Assembly (NCBI RefSeq): GCF_032854445.1
Contig: NC_088303.1
Coordinates: 19,103,501 to 19,167,500 of the forward strand
DNA: 64,000 nt
Direction: 5' to 3'
From: Liolophura sinensis
Lineage: Eukaryota; Mollusca; Polyplacophora; Chitonida; Chitonidae
Part shown: positions 11,836 to 23,600 of the stretch, in pieces
How the letters are laid out: the number at the start of each line of letters is the position of its first letter
Position numbering within the stretch: the first letter of the stretch is position 1
Translations under genes and position numbers: made by a program
The notes under the pieces: model-generated
Told to the model about the DNA's origin: nothing
What the model saw: only the letters and a program-made list of their open reading frames with translations
Database searches by the model: none

Positions 11836-13621
11836 TGTTGAGTAAGGTGAAATAAAAATGCTTACAGTTGGGAATTTACGAGCTGCTTAAAATCTAGTGG
11901 ACGCAAGCCGATGGCTTGGTAACTGTTATCCGGATATGAAGAAAGGTGCGCAAAAAGATACGCAATATCTTCGTGAATCCTTCAAGGCATAATAAATGCG
12001 AGCGTTTGCCCTCGAATATGGACGAAAGTTTCCGAAAACATAATACACACCCAAATGCACCCAAATGATGTGGTTGTTGTTTGTTGTCTTCTTTCCCGCC
12101 GCGCTCAACCAATCAGTCGACAGAATTTCTCTATTGTAGCCTACCCATGATTTCTGGGAATTCTACCTTCTGTTTTACAACTTGTTGGGTTTGATATTTT
12201 GTTGCTCGAAAAAGATTTGATTTGATATGATGTGATTGCTGTTTTCTACGCCATAAACCCATGACAGGCTCGGAGTACACAACATTGTATCTCGGCGTCG
12301 CCTGGTACTCGTCAATCATGGGCTAACCCTGCGTTTGGGGATGATTGTTGGTCATTTTGGAAAGGAATTAATTAATAATGCAACAAATTACATGCAATCA
12401 TATTATGGGGAAAATTGAGTGTGTTAGAATGAAAGTTACGGTTTGATTTTTGCCTCGTCCTCAAACAGGTGGCCTCTCCATTTTATAAGAAATATGTAAA
12501 GCTAAAGCAAAAAATACTTACAGCAAAAAATGAAACCTTTATTTCATAATTTTACCAGAAAGCATAGTAATACAATCGTTTATAAGTACAAATTTCATGA
12601 GAAAGATTGTTTCCGCGATTGTATGCACCAATCAGTGCACATTGGAGTATAATACAGATTGAAAATTAAGTGCAGAAGGCGTGCCATTCTCTGTTGTTGT
12701 TGTTTTTTTTTTTTGGTGGGGTAGTGTGGGGTCTTTACGTTATCAATATGTCCACAATGCAAACTTACTTTTCGGACACTGACTGTTTCAATTCAGTGAA
12801 AAATCTAAAAAAAGAAAAAGGTAAAGGTATTTTCAGCTACATCGTGTTTTCTGTTCATTTGAATCAAAAGCTATCACACTGTGAGTTCATGTGCAGCCGT
12901 TGAGCTACTGCTTTGTTGAAAATATTGATTACTGGCGTTGCGGAGAAAGTTTGGAATATCACAAGATTCTACAGGTCAGCACTGACTTTCCTTAATCTTA
13001 CAGCCGCATGTGCGGTTTTAAAGGAGCACAAATTCTCACACACATTTTCATGACGCAAGATCTCGCCCCTAGATACACTTAAGCCTCAGTCGTTCAACTT
13101 TATGTCGATTAGCGTAGAATAGTTTGTGACAAATATCTGCCGTCAGTAAAATAGTTGCATCACAACGTCACAAGGGTGAAGATGTTTCTTTCGCAGTTGG
13201 ATAACTTTTCTTAAGACTTTAATGAGCGGTTTGTTTCATTTAGATTCCAAATATGGTTTTTATAGAAACACTGATGTTCACACACCAAGAAAATTATATA
13301 AGTATAAATAGTACGTCAGTACATCATGATACTATTGCATTTATTGCTCAACATTCCTTGTGTAACTCACACATTTCGTCCAATGTGAGTAATGTATTTC
13401 TTCAGAATGTGTGTTAATTTGTTAAGTCTATTAGATCCTGGATTGATCACTCACTCCACAAGGCGTCGAATCACACATTCTTTTGCTAACCATCCCCTAT
13501 AATAGAGGTTCCGGGTCAATCAGCGCCAGACCAAATTCAATGTTCGACATTAACCATCAAAGAAATTGAACAGGTAAGTATCTGAGTGAATAACGATGAC
13601 GGTGTGTTAAGTTCTGGTTGG
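11836..13621. other. Intergenic
   Basis: No recognisable gene, RNA or repeat. Confidence 0.5.
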
Positions 13622-13885
13622 AAGACTTTCGCGTAGCCGTGGGGTCAAGGTAGTAAATAGAGTGTTGTAAAAACCTATCGATATATATAGATCCGGGTTC
13701 AGTTCAGAGTTTAGCCATGTACCTAAGACCTTAAAATTTATAAAATTTGCTGCTTAATCGTTTGGCGCTCGACACAGAGCCTGGGCAATTAGGTTTGCTC
13801 GACTTGGTGTCAATATGTTGCGATCTTACGCGGGGCAGTGCGTTTTGGTGTCTTCGATATGGCGTTCCAGTTAGGCAGCTCTATA
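13622..13885 (+). mobile_element. Diverged copy of SINE family 3
   Basis: Shares gatccgggttcagttc, gacttggtgtc and ggcgttccagttaggcag with the copy at 27141-27468. Its head is decayed. Confidence 0.45.
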
Positions 13886-14129
13886 TAATTAAACATTCTT
13901 CTGGTCTGCTGGTGGTGTTGTGATATGGAAGCAATTACATCACTTCCAACATACACGAAATCTGAAAGGAACCAATACTGAATCGGAGTTGCCCATTGAA
14001 ATATATAAAGAGTTCTTCTTTTCCACCCCAATGTAAGAAGGTGACATACAAACGCTTCAGTCCAGTGCTCTAGTAGATTAAATATTAGCAGACCCTTATA
14101 TGTTTTACTCTCCTTTCCTGGCTAGTCAT

Positions 14130-14500
14130 CAAACGGAGCGGGGTGGTGTGACGAATGTGGGTAGGCGTGAATGTGATACGCGTTATCTAAATCCAGGCTC
14201 GAGGGAATTTCCTTTAGTCTAGTGGTTGTGGGGTGGGTGTGAATGTAACAGGGTAATATATACAAGCTTTCTGACTCGAGTGGGGGTGGTGGTAGGTGTG
14301 AATGTAAGAGGGTGATATATAAGTGTCATCAAACTCATGCCTGGAGGGAATTTCCCTTCAGTCTAGTGGTAATGGGGTGGGTGTGAATGTAACAGGGTGA
14401 CATATAAGGGCTATGTGAATCCTGGTAATGTCCCTTTAGTCTAGTGGTGGGTGGGTTTTGGGGGGAGGGGTTATTGTAACAGGATGATTGATAAGTCTTA
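14130..14500. repeat. Degenerate ~100-base minisatellite, 4 units
   Basis: Units share gtgggtgtgaatgtaacagg and tttccctt(c)agtctagtgg. A fifth, diverged unit lies at 15525-15610, within the duplicated tRNA block. Confidence 0.75.
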
Positions 14501-14694
14501 ATCATTTGGATGACGACTTAAATACGGCAAGATGAAAATTCTCTTCCAGCGCCATTTAAATGTGCTGTTTGCGAGGACAGTCGTTGTACGTCAGTTCCAT
14601 GTTTTATTTAAAAGGCTTTAATCCGAGGACAGAAATTCCCGCACAACGCATCGTCCAAATATCGATGTTGAATACAAAAATATTTGGGCACTTT

Positions 14695-14767
14695 CGACCC
14701 CGACGAGACTCGAACTCGCAATCTTCTGATTCGAAGTCAGACGCCTTATCCATTAGGCCACGGGGCC
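14695..14767 (-). tRNA. tRNA-Arg (anticodon UCG), copy 1
   Basis: 73 bases. The acceptor stem GGCCCCG pairs with CGGGGTC, with one G-U pair. D arm TGGCCTAATGGATAA, anticodon loop CTTCGAA with anticodon TCG, and T loop GTTCGAGTC are intact. A T5 run ~15 bases past the 3' end is a pol III terminator. No intron. Confidence 0.95.
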
Positions 14768-15414
14768 ATTGAGAAGTCTGCTATGCAAACACTTTAAATA
14801 GACCTTTCCACTACAGCTGAAATGTGGCCTTCTTATAACCTCAAGTTTTACATCATCTCCCATACAGATTTTCTAGTATAACACGCTGTGCAAAAATCAC
14901 CTTGTATAATTTTACACAATCTTCAAAATAAAAGCACTATTTAATTTCTTTCACTTTACACAACAAGAACTTATTTGTTACCCACGCTCGAACACAATTC
15001 GACAGGAAAACCTGTTGTACTCTCTTCGATCTAACAGGAATATGACTTAATTTATTACCTGACCGGAAGTCGCTGTAGGTATGGTTGGTGTGATGACTTA
15101 AATACCACGAGCACACTGCCTTTGGAAAACATAGAAGAAAAAATCTGTGAAGAATCAGTTCAACGGGAATCGGAAAATTCTCTTCCAGTGCTGTTTGCAA
15201 GGACAGTCGTTGTACTTCAGTTCAAGTGAAACTGTTTGTTTTTACAGTCTGTAGGATGTAGACTGTGTGTTACACCATAGTCATCAACTCGTTCCAGGCA
15301 TTCCACGTTTAATTTAAAAGGCTTTAGATGTCCGAGGACAGAAATTCCCGTCGAACGCATCGTCCAAGGTGTGTCCAACTATTGATGTTGAATACAAAAA
15401 TCTTCAGACAGTTT

Positions 15415-15487
15415 CGACCCCGACGAGACTCGAACTCGCAATCTTCTGATTCGAAGTCAGACGCCTTATCCATTAGGCCACGGGGCC
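15415..15487 (-). tRNA. tRNA-Arg (anticodon UCG), copy 2
   Basis: Identical to copy 1 over all 73 bases, again with a T5 run downstream. Flanks resemble those of copy 1 (tgttgaatacaaaaat), so it arose by local duplication. Confidence 0.95.
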
Positions 15488-15610
15488 CTTGGTAGATAAG
15501 TTATGCCAACACTTTAAATAGACCTTTGGTCTATGGATGGCGGGAATTTCCTCATTGTGTGCGTGTGGGTGGTGGGGATTATTTGTAAGCGTTATCTAAA
15601 TCCAGGCTGA

Positions 15611-17244
15611 AGTCACCCGTTAGGTCCACGCTTTGTGTCATGTTTGTCCCGGGCTAGCACAGTTCTTCTTTATACAAGACAACCGATGTTATCTTATTCG
15701 TTGTTTTGTCAACGGTTCACTTTCAGAGTACAGAATACAACACTGCAGGTAGTTCATACCAGTTACATTTTAGCCTTAAAGAGGTTATACAATGAAATCT
15801 CTCAGCAAACATATTCAATTACATGTTGTTTTTCAGGAAATCCAATTTGTGTTATTGTGTGACTTCAAGTCAGCAGGGGAAGTGGGTGAGTAGGCCCCCT
15901 ATGGCCGAGGTGGTTTGCACGCCAGCGCGGTACAATGACTAAGGCACCGCTCAACAACGTGGTCCAGCTCATGTCACAGGGATGGAAGGCGGATGACGAT
16001 ATCTCGGCCCAGGCCCGCGTTTCGCCGATGGATAAAAGTTCAGTGAACCATGACACATACAGGACATGAGCCAGGCTGCTAATTAATAGCCGTAGTGAAA
16101 GATAAAAAAGACTACAACACAGACTGTCAACAGAGGAGGGACGACAGTGTCAAATTACCCCAGGGTTTTATTCTAATTCGTGTAAATATTTAAATAGCAG
16201 TAAGTCAGACATCCCCTATAGCACCATGGCTTCAGCAGAATTAGTTTTAAAAAATTGCAACTATGTTAACTGCGATTTGACTGACGTCATATGTTTAGGA
16301 TTATAGAACGTTACACCCGGTTAGATCAGAGTTAATTAAGGTACAACCTAGTAATGAGGGCTGTTACTCATCATATTAAAGATTAACCAATGGGCATATT
16401 TCGACATCAACTTTTAATACGTGCATGGATTACAAGGCAAACGCTTAGTTATATCTGCTCGATCGGCTTCTCTTTCTAAGCTGACTATTGTAAAGCGTTT
16501 TTTTTTGAGCTGTTCACTGCCTTAATGGATTTTCAAAACAGCTCCGAATGCGTTCATACAAGTTGAATAATTTTAAGGATAGCCTACATACATATGTTTA
16601 GCAAGTTTTACATTTAAGTTGCAATGACTTTCAGGAGAGTTTATCTCCATATGCGCCTTTCAACTTGCCGTAATTTTCAAGATGGCTCAAAATGTGTGTT
16701 ACAAATTGTGATAATATTCACCAAGCCTTTACTTCTTTCTTTGCCAGTATGAACAGATCACTATCTTATATGGGTTAGTGCATGGGGTCAGCTAAGTCGG
16801 GGATTGATGTGGGCACCAGTTAAATGTACATATATAACTATACAGCACTGAAGACAGAGAAAAAAATGTTTTAATAATATATATGATATGACAGAGATTG
16901 TATGTCTCCATTTGTGGCAAGAAGAAAACAAAGTTTAAAGAAATGAACCTTTGAATTCGCAAAATGGGTGTTATGTATGACACGAGTAGGTGTTATGTGG
17001 ACGGCCGCACAGGAAACAGGTAACATAGTCACGCAGTACAACAGGTGCAGGTAAGTGCAGGTCAGCTATTTAGAAATGAAAACGTCCCTCAAAAATTATT
17101 ATATAGCTTAAAAAGTTTACATGAGACATTCACCATAACAGTATTTAACAGTTGCGGTCTAAGTATTTTTCAACCTGCTTGCAGAGACCGCTTATCGTAA
17201 TAGACTTTGAAATTCGGTACACTGAGTAGCTCGATACATAAGAT
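15611..17244. other. Intergenic
   Basis: Nothing convincing. A frame at 15635-15862 has no motif. Confidence 0.5.
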
Positions 17245-17385
17245 GTTTATTTATTTATTTATTTGAATGGTGTTTTAGGCCGTAGTTAAGAACATGTCAC
17301 TTATACGACGGCTGCAAGACTGTGGTGGAACGAAACCGGATAGAGCTCACGGTAACCCACGACCATCCGCAGTTTGCTGCAAGCC
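17245..17385 (-). mobile_element. SINE family 1, 3' part
   Basis: (TTTA)n, gaatggtgttttaggccgta, cccacgaccatccgcagttt. Confidence 0.8.
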
Positions 17386-17559
17386 TATAACATGTCTAAG
17401 TAAAACCTAAGTACATGTATACACATACCTCAAATCAAATACTTTCTCACATACCGGACGACGTTAAGGTCCATGGATTGACAAAACCGGTCTGGGGAAA
17501 CCAGCGCAACAGCATACATCTCCTAGTCCTCCTGATTTAAAGCTACAATCTGTAATCAG

Positions 17560-17830
17560 CACTGACGGCACTGAGGGACTTATCCAGTGGAACCCAGTGG
17601 CACAGACGGACTTATCCAATGCTACCTCAACGGCACAGACGGACTTATCCAATGCTACCCCAACGGCACAGACGGACTCATCCAATGCTACCCCAACTGC
17701 ACAAAGGGACTTATCCAATGCTACCCCAGCGGCACAGAGAGACTTATCCAATGCTACCTTAACGGCACTGAAGTACTTATGTAATGTTACCCCACTGACG
17801 GCACTTAGGGGCTTATCCAATGCTAACCCA
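17560..17830. repeat. 33-base minisatellite, ~8 units
   Basis: Unit acggcacagacggacttatc plus caatgctacccca. Because 33 is a multiple of three, both strands stay open and spell repeats such as AQTDLSNATPT. No sign it is a real protein. Confidence 0.88.
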
Positions 17831-18333
17831 AAACCCTGCACACTTCGGGTCATTACAAACGCGACAATGCTACGTCACGTGCTATCGGTCAACATGTTTC
17901 ATCATCAGCGCTTTGCTGCATGTTTTAGGGCGGAAATGTTGGGTTTTTCATATCATTATAATATTAATGTAAAATAATGATAATAGTAATATCATAATAT
18001 AAGTCTGCAGATTTTCCGTTTAGCTTCGTCGATTTTATATGACAATTCCATGGGCAATGAGCCATTCAAGAACCAAAACAGATGTGTGTACCTTGCACGT
18101 CCGGAGATGATAATAATCGCACTGTAATAAAGAAAAGTAATTACTAGACAGGTGTGTGGGTAGAATTAAGGTCAGATGGAAAGGTCCGGGGAAATCGATT
18201 TGAAAGTAATTGATTTTGTGTCTGCTTGGTGCCTTGTGATTTGTGCAGGTGCCAGCTCCTCGTTGACAACAATTACTACACGTCTCGCTCTAGTACACTA
18301 TAGAGGGCCCCTTGGATCATAATGTATCAAAAT

Positions 18334-18600
18334 CTATGCGTGGTAACAGACATTCATATACCAATCATCAACCATAATGGATAGTACACAGCTATAATGA
18401 CAAGAAAACTTATCAAAACAATGCTTAACACAAAACAACAAAGAAGTGAGAAAGTACATATAGTAAGAAATTAGGATAGATTCATGTCAAGAAAAGGAGT
18501 CAGCAGTTTAGTATACAGTGCAAGCAATGGCGTGTTCTATAGGCTTGTAAATCCGTGTCCAAACCGCTAGGGTGCAAGTTGTAAACATGTATCTAACTTG
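18334..18600 (-). mobile_element. Short interspersed element D, copy 2
   Basis: ctatgcgtggtaacagacat, then agaagtgagaaagtacatat and caagttgtaaacatgtat align with copies 1 and 4 in the same order. More diverged. Confidence 0.6.
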
Positions 18601-18705
18601 GCATATTTCAAAGTGATTAAACTGAACACGAACGATGCATATAAAGCCCCTAGACTGGGCTATGGGGAATTATCTCCTTTACCTGATTGTTTTCTCTCTC
18701 TCTCT

Positions 18706-18875
18706 CAGAGATTGAAAGAGATTTCTATTTATATATTAAAAACTGTTTGGAAGTGATGACCTCATTACGTCAGTATTGGAGCCAAGGAATCACTGAGCAC
18801 AGCGATTTGCATGCTCCAGACAATCAAACTCCTTGTGTTTATCAAGAACTTTTAGATGGGAAGTTAGTTAACTAA
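18706..18875 (+). CDS. Possible orphan terminal exon
   Basis: A strong pyrimidine tract and acceptor (ttttctctctctctctcag) precede 55 open codons, EIERDFYLYIKNCLEVMTSL then RQYWSQGITEHSDLHAPDNQ, and a TAA. Protein-like and well spliced in appearance, but no family or partner exon found. Confidence 0.35.
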
Positions 18876-19734
18876 AAAATTAAATGAAAAGAACATCTTC
18901 AGAAATGTATAAACAAATCAAGTGGAAAGTGTCCCATAAATATGTAATCATCTGTGGAATGATCATCATCAAATTTATTTCTTTGAAACTTTTTCAACTG
19001 AATGTGAACTGCAGTTATGTGCTTAAATTCGATTTCATTGAAATATTCTATTTATTTCATAGAGGTTTATACTGAAGATAAACTACACTCAAGAGTATTG
19101 GAATATACGGCGGTAGTTATGCTTTTTATGTAGGAGAAGCCTGGCCACGGTAAAGAGCGCAGCACAGCAATTACATATCTTTCACAAACGTTCTGACTTT
19201 TGAGTGTAACTGAACCAGTGAGAGCTGAAATCGGACATCCAACCTCTCCCGTCATTTGTCTACAAGCCATGCATGCAGTGTTGGGTAAGAATACAATTAT
19301 CGTTGCAAATTGAGACCTAAGAATTAATGCTGGGTCGCACTGTTCCCTCGAAGTTTTTTTTTTATGAGAAGCCCATTGGTAATGAATCTATAATTCAACA
19401 ATCAGAACATATGTGTTGCTCCTAGCGTATATCTGGTGAAAATTGTAGGGTATACGTACTGAGCAATTAAAGACAAGAATTGACGATTCGACAGGTGTTT
19501 AGGTTGAATTAAGATCAGTAGCTCTGGAGAAATAGGGCCGTCTGTACAACATGAGCCCATCAAGCTCGAGTTAGAGACTTACTACAATTTGTGTCTTGAT
19601 AAAGAAAGTATATATTTACTCGGTATATCATTTGTTGGTGTTCAACTCTTAGAGGATATAGAGCAAGAAAAAAAAGACTGGTTGGCCCAATGTCAGTATA
19701 ATCTGACTGGGCGGGGTGTCATCGTTGGTGTCTT
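18876..19734. other. Intergenic
   Basis: No feature recognised. Confidence 0.5.
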
Positions 19735-19840
19735 TGGCATGATACTTCAGTGACGACAGTATTTTGGCGACATGAACTAATGACTCATCGTCGTCATATG
19801 ACTGAAAAATTGTGAAGTACAACATAAAACCTCAAGAATA
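19735..19840 (+). mobile_element. SINE family 2, 3' fragment
   Basis: actcatcgtcgtcatatgac then tgaaaaattgtgaagtacaa and cataaaacctcaag. Confidence 0.75.
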
Positions 19841-20544
19841 AATACTCTGTATTTCCAGTGGTGTATCTTACATGTATTTTCTGACAGAACTGGTGGGCGA
19901 GATTTACGATTCAAGTGTTATCAACATTGCTCGGCGCTAGGTGTCCATCCATGGCGTGCCCTCATCTCCTCTTATACACAGTAATTATATGTGAAGTATT
20001 AGCATAAGTGTATTATTGTCTCAACTATACTTTAAGCTGCTAAATTAAAACAAAGATTGTCACCTACCTGCCTTATTATTTCAGGGCAGCAAGTTGTTTA
20101 AAGATGGAAAGTTAATTGCCCAGTTACATATAAAAATAAAGAGTTTCCCAATTACATCAATATAGATAAATATGAGTGACAATATACACGGTTACTATAT
20201 GCTTGCATTTTAAGTATATGACGATATTTACGGATCGAAAAAAACGGGGGGAAAAAGGCAAAGAACATAACTGAATCAGGTAACTTATCGGTCAGACGTG
20301 CTTTGTTTTTATTTCTCAGCGTTATACCCTCGGTGCGTATGACACCTCAGCTCATACTTAATACTTGGTTGATGGAGCTTGTTCTTTGGGTAGCGGTAGG
20401 TGGACCCGATCTTCCGTGACAAACCCTCCTCGGGCAAGACCCGTTATACAGGCCCCGAGCCTTCCAGTCACGTGATCCGAACTCTCTATCATAACCTTTA
20501 CCGGGTCCGTCAAATGCCATTAAAAATGTTTGCCTTGTGGCGTG
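19841..20544. other. Upstream region of the phosphatase gene
   Basis: No repeat family seen. A cAMP-type or other named element could not be picked out with confidence. Confidence 0.4.
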
Positions 20545-20550
20545 TATAAA
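20545..20550 (+). promoter_or_regulatory. Possible TATA box of the alkaline phosphatase gene
   Basis: TATAAA lies 76 bases before the phosphatase ATG. Transcription would begin about 25-30 bases downstream, leaving a ~50-base leader. This is inference; an upstream non-coding first exon is equally possible. Confidence 0.35.
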
Positions 20551-20625
20551 GATTTATAATTTTGCCTGATCCGGGAGAGTACGTTATTATCACTGTGATA
20601 AGAGGCATGATAAGCTGTGGAGACC

Positions 20626-20686
20626 ATGAAGGGAAGGATTATCGCCACGCTGATATGGATGTTGGTAACGGTACATTGTCAAAAAG
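20626..20686 (+). CDS. ALPL: Alkaline phosphatase exon 1 (signal peptide)
   Basis: The ATG has a good context (gaccATGa). It opens [18 protein letters not shown], a short basic start and a hydrophobic core typical of a signal peptide. The donor is AAAAG|GTAAGA. One base carries over and joins AA of exon 2 to give Glu21. This exact phase match, across a 5.6 kb intron, is why this start is chosen. Confidence 0.8.
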
Positions 20687-23600
20687 GTAAGATAACTTCG
20701 ACAATTTGGAATGTATAAATATCGGTACATCCAGTTACATGTACATATCTTTTCAAGTACACACTGCGTCAACGTATGAAGGAATTGTAAAATTTATGCA
20801 CGTGCTAAATGAATGTGATGGTTATAGTAAACATATAGATCTCCCTCGCCCCCCTCTAAACTTGTGATAGTTTAATCTTTATAGCTTGGATAAACTTAGA
20901 AAAATAGGTATGAACAGCTTACTAATACCCCTGTTACTGACACTTTCTGTCTTCCACAAGAAGTGATGTCTACATGATACGTCATGCATCAGATGTAGCC
21001 AAAATTTCAAATACAATGTCTCTTGGTTTATGATCTTGGTGTATAATTGCAGATTTGGTTTATGATACTGATGTATGATTGCAGATAATTCTTATAAATA
21101 TTTTCATATTTAATAAATTCACTGAATGTCCATTTCGCGATACAAGGTAGGAAATATTTCCCATGAAATTCTCTTCACTTGTAACCAACATAAATCAAGC
21201 GTTTTCTTGTTAAATCTGATATGTATGTTTATTTGATGGTTACATCTTTTGCACATTAAAGTTTTTGGATTAAAAATATATTCGAATTAGTATCATTGCA
21301 AACAGAACAATATAATGCTTAACCTCTATCTAAACCCGTTGTGACGGCTCAAGTGTTGCACCATTGCGTGCTGTGGATCAGCTTTTAATCAAGTCGTTAC
21401 CAGTTTCAGTCAGATTGTGAACTTTAGTTAGGCTGTTACCAACTTTGGTCAAGTTATACCCAACTTTTGTCAAGTCGTGGCCAACTTTAATCAAGTCGTA
21501 CCCAGCTTTAGTCAAGCTCTACCCAACTATAGTCAAGTCGCTACCAACTTTAGTCAAGTCGTACCCAACTCGAGCCAGCTTCTGAACCCACGGGATTTTC
21601 ATACACTCTTTCAAAATGTGCACAGCGTCTTCAATTTGTATCACAACTAACATTTTGCTTGTCAGTGTTAGTTTTGCTGGTGCCGGACTTAGCTATCTTT
21701 TTATCCTGTTATCCTGTTGTTCTGATGCGGGAACATTTCTGTGTCACCAACCCACCAAGGAAAACTTTTGAATCTCACAGATTTTGCTTTAGACATTTTC
21801 AAGATTTCATAGGTACGACTTTCCCTATACTCTTGTCTAAATTAAGCACTATGAACAATATAATTTAAAAAGACAAAAAAAAACAGCATGTAGAAATATT
21901 AAAATGTATATACGAAGCTTTGATTAAATTGCTCCGCATATTATTTGTCAAACACTGTTTCTTAAATTAACCATGACCACACGAACAAAAGACAAGCTTC
22001 TTTGTCCGTCACTAACTCGTGCAATATATCTGCAATGCCGGAGTTATGTAAATCCTATTTCAAGCTCGTTAATATCACGTTTGTTGTGTGTGTTTTCAAC
22101 CCAATCTCGGTCATTCATACTTCACCTGTTCAGGTATGACATTTAAAACATATGATAATGAAAATGACTGAGAGGTCCCTTTTATACGGGTGAGTGAAAC
22201 ATATCAACTCTTAGCTCAACCGCTTAAGTAGTTAGCTCTAGCACACCTTTTTCATGTCATTTTCATGCATTAAAACAAGATAACATTACGAAAGTGTTCT
22301 AACTCTATTTACATCTCATAATTATTAATAGCACCAGGCATGCCGTGTACATTAAAAAATAACCCACTGCAGACAGCGTAACACCTGCACGAAAGTCACA
22401 CAGGTAAAATGGCTGAGCAGATCACTGTAGTATCTGCTCTTAAACTTGACATAGTGTATTCATTTTCGGCCTCTTTATTTAAATATGGGTATGACTTGGC
22501 CTACGGTGATTTGGATATAAACACAAATCCACTTCGCTTTTTAAAATATGCTCTTCCCCTGGCTGTTTAAACGGCTCGGCTTGTACAGTGATAATGCCGC
22601 CGGCGCGTCTGTCCTACTCAAGCCCCGTGTAGCTTGCGCGGCGAGAACTGATATAGGCTCAACTGTGCGAGCACACTGGATTAATACGCCTACTTTACCC
22701 TGCCGTTTGTGCAACTTTGTTACAGGTCCTTTACGGGGAAATCTCACACAAAGAATGACAGTGTGAGTTCAGCATTCACGACTCAACAAATAGTTTGGCA
22801 AACTCTTGTTTAATCGTTCCGGGTACAATTTGTACAGAACGATGATTTGTCTTCATATTGTCAAGTTAATCGTACTACCTCACATGATGACGACATTGCA
22901 TTTTCAGGATACCCTTGCCAGAGTCGCGCTTATCATTGGTACCCTTACCACTGGTAGGCTTACTCTTATCTGAAATGCGTATATCAAAACTACTTTCATC
23001 ATAAAGATTCACGTACCTTACCAATAATCTGCTTAGAAGTACTCCGAGGTATCCTTATCCGAGGTATCCTTATCATACAGATATCATTATATCTTATCCG
23101 ACACACGTTTATCAGAGGTACCACTATCACCGATTCCCCTACCAGAGGTACTCTTGTCAGAGGTACCCTTACCAAAAGTATTCTTCTTAGGAGTACTCTT
23201 CTCCGAGGTACTCTTATCAAATGTACCTTCATCGCAGACACTTGCCAGAGAAACTCATTTTCGTGTATAGTTGCATAAAGCCGCGTTTACATGGTGTGAT
23301 TCGTCGACTGGACTCGTCAAATTCAAAAACTATTGAAAATATGCCTAAGTCTATTCCATACGTCTTTCAAATGTATAATTCAACAAATCTCATCGTGGGA
23401 AATCGCCTTACGAAGACAAGCTTGTCCTGTTTTCGTTCAAGTAATCAAATACGACGAGTTGACACGACAAAATGCATCGTGTTCACGCGGTATAACGAAA
23501 GCTGTACAACTTCAAACTTCAAATCCTGTTTTGCCCTGGGAACTCCGATTTCTTCCACGCAAAAAACTTAATCAACGTTGTATAAGATAAAACAAATTCT

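Larger units (their letters stand above)
14530..15610. repeat. Local tandem duplication carrying two tRNA-Arg genes
   Basis: 14535-14767 and 15172-15487 share ttctcttccag, gcgaggacagtcgttgtac, aaaaggctttaa and gaggacagaaattcccg, then the tRNA. Flanks differ by many substitutions and small gaps while the tRNA bodies do not. Confidence 0.85.

Noticed and set aside
17464-17977. Repeat proteins of 126-129 residues on both strands
   Set aside because: A 33-base minisatellite keeps any frame open; both strands give equally good repeats, so neither is evidence of a gene.
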